Assembly: GCF_003718735.1 (NCBI RefSeq)
Contig: NZ_CP033460.1
Span: forward strand, 186,001 to 250,000
DNA length: 64,000 bases
Source of the DNA: Staphylococcus debuckii
GTDB lineage: Bacteria; Bacillota; Bacilli; Staphylococcales; Staphylococcaceae
Reading direction: 5' to 3'
Part shown: in pieces, positions 61,667-64,000 of the stretch
Layout: each line of letters starts with the position of its first letter
Numbering within the stretch: the stretch's first letter is position 1
Translations under genes and position numbers: made by a program
The notes under the pieces: generated by a model
Database searches by the model: none
What the model saw: the letters and a program-made list of their open reading frames with translations, nothing else
What the model was told of the DNA's origin: nothing

Positions 61667-62347
61667 ATGAAAAAAATCATGATTGTAAATACGAGCAGTG
61701 ACCATTTCGGCGACAATGACAAACCAACAGGATTATGGCTAGGCGAACTTGTTCATTTCTATGATTATTTTAATAACGATGATTATCAAATTGACCTATT
61801 CAACATTGAGGGCGGTAATACACCGATTGATCCAGTCAGTTTGAAACCTTACACTTTGGATAAAGTAACTAAAAAATATTATGAAGATGAAAGCTTTATG
61901 AATTTATTGAAAAACTCACCTTCAATCAAAGAAGCACATCCGAGCGAGTACGATGTAATTTATTTTACAGGCGGACACGGCGTCATGTTTGATTTCCCTG
62001 AAAATGAAGATATCCAAAAAGCTATCAAAGAAATATACAATCATGGTGGTATCGTTTCTGCAGTCTGCCATGGCTTAGCAGCTTTATTAAATGTTAAAGA
62101 TGACAATGGCAGATACCTCATAGATAATAAATCAATCACTGGATTCTCCAATACAGAAGAAGTATTAGCGAACCGTAAGAAATTAGTGCCATTTATGTTG
62201 GAAACCGAATTGAAAAGAAGAGGCGCAAATTACAGCAAAGCACTCCTGCCATTAAGACCTTATGTTGAAACGGAGGGTCGTTTAGTGACTGGTCAAAATC
62301 CAGAGTCACCTAAACAAGTGGCAGAAGCCGTAGCTAAAATTTTATAA
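61667..62347 (+). CDS. DJ-1/PfpI-family (Hsp31-like) protein
   Basis: A 226-residue class I glutamine amidotransferase-fold protein with the nucleophile elbow AVCHG (C134, H135) and the conserved glutamate E27 (GLWLGE). Family members are glyoxalase III/deglycase-like stress proteins or chaperones. ATG 61667 is chosen since AGAGGATG lies just before it; ATG 61658 is inside that Shine-Dalgarno sequence. Confidence 0.87.
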   Translation: MKKIMIVNTSSDHFGDNDKPTGLWLGELVHFYDYFNNDDYQIDLFNIEGGNTPIDPVSLKPYTLDKVTKKYYEDESFMNLLKNSPSIKEAHPSEYDVIYFTGGHGVMFDFPENEDIQKAIKEIYNHGGIVSAVCHGLAALLNVKDDNGRYLIDNKSITGFSNTEEVLANRKKLVPFMLETELKRRGANYSKALLPLRPYVETEGRLVTGQNPESPKQVAEAVAKIL

Positions 62348-62354
62348 AAATGAG

Positions 62355-62397
62355 AAGGAGCTGGACAGAAAAAATAATTCTGTTCCAGCTCCTTTTG
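62355..62397 (+). terminator. Terminator after the DJ-1 gene (copy of the GGAACAGAA motif)
   Basis: GGAGCTGGACAGAA pairs with TTCTGTTCCAGCTCC, followed by TTTT. It contains the GGAACAGAA motif found at 27078 and 38879. Confidence 0.85.
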
Positions 62398-62470
62398 ATG
62401 CGATGAGGCGGAAAGTGTCGAGGCTGGGACCTCAATAGAAGCCCCGCTCCCCGATTTTTCACCAAATCTA

Positions 62471-63205
62471 TTATTCAATTCTATTCAATGCTTTCACTAC
62501 TTTGACCATATCCTCATGAATAACTAAATCTGCATCATAATCATAAGGGGTCGAATCTAAATTAATAATCACTAAATTTTTACCTGCAAAGTTGGAAATT
62601 AATCCTGCAGCAGGTTGGACTACGAGTGATGACCCTAAGACTACTAAAGTATCCGCTTCTCTTATCTTATTCAACGCATTCATTATCGTACCTTGATCCA
62701 GCATTTCGCCATACAGCACGATGTCTGGGCGAAGCGGTCCGCCGCATCTCTCGCATGTACGCAAATCACGCTCAATAACATCACTTTTCGTATATTCTTG
62801 CGCACATTCTATACAATAAAAACGATTTAACGTACCATGTAATTCGTCCACTTGCTCACTGCCAGCATCGGCGTGCAACCCATCGATATTTTGAGTAATT
62901 ACGCCTAACGATTTACCTTCTTTTTCTAAATCTGCAATCCACTCATGTACCGCATTAGGTTTCTTATCTGCAAAAAGTAAATACTCATGACAAAAGTCCA
63001 TAAATCCTAGAGGGTCATTTTGGAAATACTCCGTACTTAACAAATATTCCGGCGACATACCTTTCTTCGATACTTCATCATACAAACCGCCAACAGAGCG
63101 GAAATCAGGAATACCGCTAGCTACTGAAATTCCAGCACCTGTAAAGAAAGTAATCTGATTTGCATCATGAATGATTTCTTTTAATTGTTCAATTTTATTT
63201 TCCAT
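62471..63205 (-). CDS. cobB: Sirtuin-type NAD-dependent protein deacylase
   Basis: A 244-residue Sir2 protein. It shows FFTGAGISVASGIPDFRS (NAD site), TQNIDGLH (catalytic H in the following ELHG) and a zinc module with two CxxC pairs (CIEC and CERC). It removes acyl groups from lysines, for example on acetyl-CoA synthetase. ATG 63205 follows GGAGTG; a GTG three codons upstream overlaps that Shine-Dalgarno sequence. It stands alone. Confidence 0.93.
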   Translation of the reverse strand: MENKIEQLKEIIHDANQITFFTGAGISVASGIPDFRSVGGLYDEVSKKGMSPEYLLSTEYFQNDPLGFMDFCHEYLLFADKKPNAVHEWIADLEKEGKSLGVITQNIDGLHADAGSEQVDELHGTLNRFYCIECAQEYTKSDVIERDLRTCERCGGPLRPDIVLYGEMLDQGTIMNALNKIREADTLVVLGSSLVVQPAAGLISNFAGKNLVIINLDSTPYDYDADLVIHEDMVKVVKALNRIE

Positions 63206-63479
63206 GCTTATCACTCCATACCATTAAAGCATAACCTAAAGTCTTTCCTCAGTCTTCATTTAACTTAAGTTTAAGATGTAATCTGCACTTTCGCAAATGG
63301 CACCATTGTTTGCAAATTATTCATAATAATTTAATTTTTACACAGAATATTAAATGGAAATCTGCTATGTTTATAGTGAGATAAACTTTTGGAAATTCAT
63401 CTCTCAAACGTGGTGGCTTATTCTTCTATTTTGTGGCACACTTTCTCAAATATTAGGTGGATAGGGGGCAGGATGAACT

Positions 63480-64000
63480 ATGAAATATTTAATTAACGCA
63501 CTTAAAATTATTGGAACCATTCTTTTATTATTTTTAGTCGTAGTGCTTGCACAGAACATTGGAATCGTTTGGCATGCATTGCATCTGCATTCTTTTAAAT
63601 ATATTTTGCATGGCATTACTTATTTAGTTGTAGCGCTACTGCTTTTTAAACTCGTTGCTAATAAGGTGTATAAAAGGAATTTAGCTTACTTCAGAATTAC
63701 GCGCTTTAAATTCATTAAAGTCTGCGTGCTTTTAGGCCTGCTTTTACCTATCGCCGTGACGAGCTTCTATCTTATATTTATTCCTGGCCATTGGGTTGTA
63801 ACTGATTTGAAAAGTAACCAAGAGTATAGCGCTATGCTGATTGAAATCTTTTTCCTTGGCGGGATTGTCGCACCTATTGTAGAAGAAATGATGTTTAGAG
63901 GCTTCTTGCTTAAATATATTGAAAAGAAAACCAATATATATGTTGCGCTAGGTCTGACTTCTGTCTTATTCGGAGCAATTCATTTAGTCAATGGAAAGTT
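63480..64000 (+). CDS. CPBP-family intramembrane metalloprotease, 5' part
   Basis: The first 173 residues of a membrane protein that runs off the window. Four hydrophobic helices precede the CPBP (Abi) motif 1 APIVEEMMFRGFL (E135, E136, R140) and motif 2 FGAIHLVNG (H168). Staphylococcal relatives (MroQ, SpdA/B/C) act in peptide processing and surface display. The ATG overlaps an earlier out-of-frame ATG; GGGGGCAGG lies upstream. The region 63206-63479 otherwise has only a short palindrome (GTTTATAGTGAGATAAAC). Confidence 0.9.
   Translation, partial: MKYLINALKIIGTILLLFLVVVLAQNIGIVWHALHLHSFKYILHGITYLVVALLLFKLVANKVYKRNLAYFRITRFKFIKVCVLLGLLLPIAVTSFYLIFIPGHWVVTDLKSNQEYSAMLIEIFFLGGIVAPIVEEMMFRGFLLKYIEKKTNIYVALGLTSVLFGAIHLVNGK

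Noticed and set aside
48106..64000. SCC cassette or other integrated island to the right of rlmH
   Set aside because: No ccr genes, no second att core, no integrase or transposase; the genes look like ordinary species-specific chromosome.

Overview
ORGANISM. This is chromosomal DNA of a low-GC Gram-positive coccus, almost certainly a Staphylococcus. It carries the conserved staphylococcal origin block (rpmH-rnpA-mnmE-mnmG-rsmG-noc on one side of oriC, dnaA-dnaN-yaaA-recF-gyrB-gyrA on the other), then hutH, serS, yybS-gdpP-rplI-dnaB, purA, a Glu/Asp tRNA pair, walRK-yycHI-walJ and rlmH. The proteins are close to, but clearly not identical with, those of S. aureus. The methionine operon lying just left of noc and the aromatic amino acid decarboxylase after rlmH suggest a food or animal-associated species of the S. 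carnosus/condimenti/simulans type; that species guess is inference. No phage, insertion sequence, CRISPR array or SCC cassette is visible. LAYOUT. 1-7160: a methionine operon (metC-metF-metE) behind a CodY-like box and a Met-type T-box leader, then a cyclase-family hydrolase and a 300-nt run of hairpins that looks like an undescribed structured RNA. 7160-10540 (minus strand): an aminotransferase under a SAM-I riboswitch and two tandem paralogous lipoproteins. 10670-16320 (minus): noc, rsmG, mnmG, mnmE, rnpA, rpmH. 16320-18576: oriC, with DnaA-box clusters on both sides of dnaA and a basal unwinding element with DnaA-trios just before dnaN. 18577-26071: dnaN, yaaA, recF, gyrB, gyrA. 26135-33256: nnrD, a small LPDTG surface protein, hutH behind a cre-overlapped promoter, serS behind a Ser-type T-box, two very small membrane proteins and yybS. 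33271-38748: gdpP, rplI, dnaB and purA. 38750-41060: a 42-bp tandem hairpin repeat, a YitT-family membrane protein, tRNA-Glu and tRNA-Asp, and a SpoIIM-like membrane protein. 41456-48105: the WalRK cell-wall regulon locus, then rlmH, preceded by a second cluster of DnaA boxes and ending in an empty SCC-type attachment site. 48106-64000: the species-variable oriC environment, holding an MFS permease, an aromatic amino acid decarboxylase behind a PBP4-like enzyme, a V8-like secreted protease with a long Lys/Pro/Ala-rich arm, a DHA2 drug exporter, a cluster of small anchored proteins (one with a perfect EF-hand loop) next to a large secreted Ig-like protein interrupted by an in-frame TAA, an ArsR-controlled oxidoreductase/DJ-1 cluster, a sirtuin and the start of a CPBP membrane protease. 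HOW THEY WORK TOGETHER. The left third shows layered control of sulfur amino acid metabolism (CodY box, tRNA-Met T-box, SAM riboswitch, possible sRNA). The centre holds replication initiation and its neighbours. The Wal block controls wall turnover, and the right end is adaptive cell-surface and stress functions.
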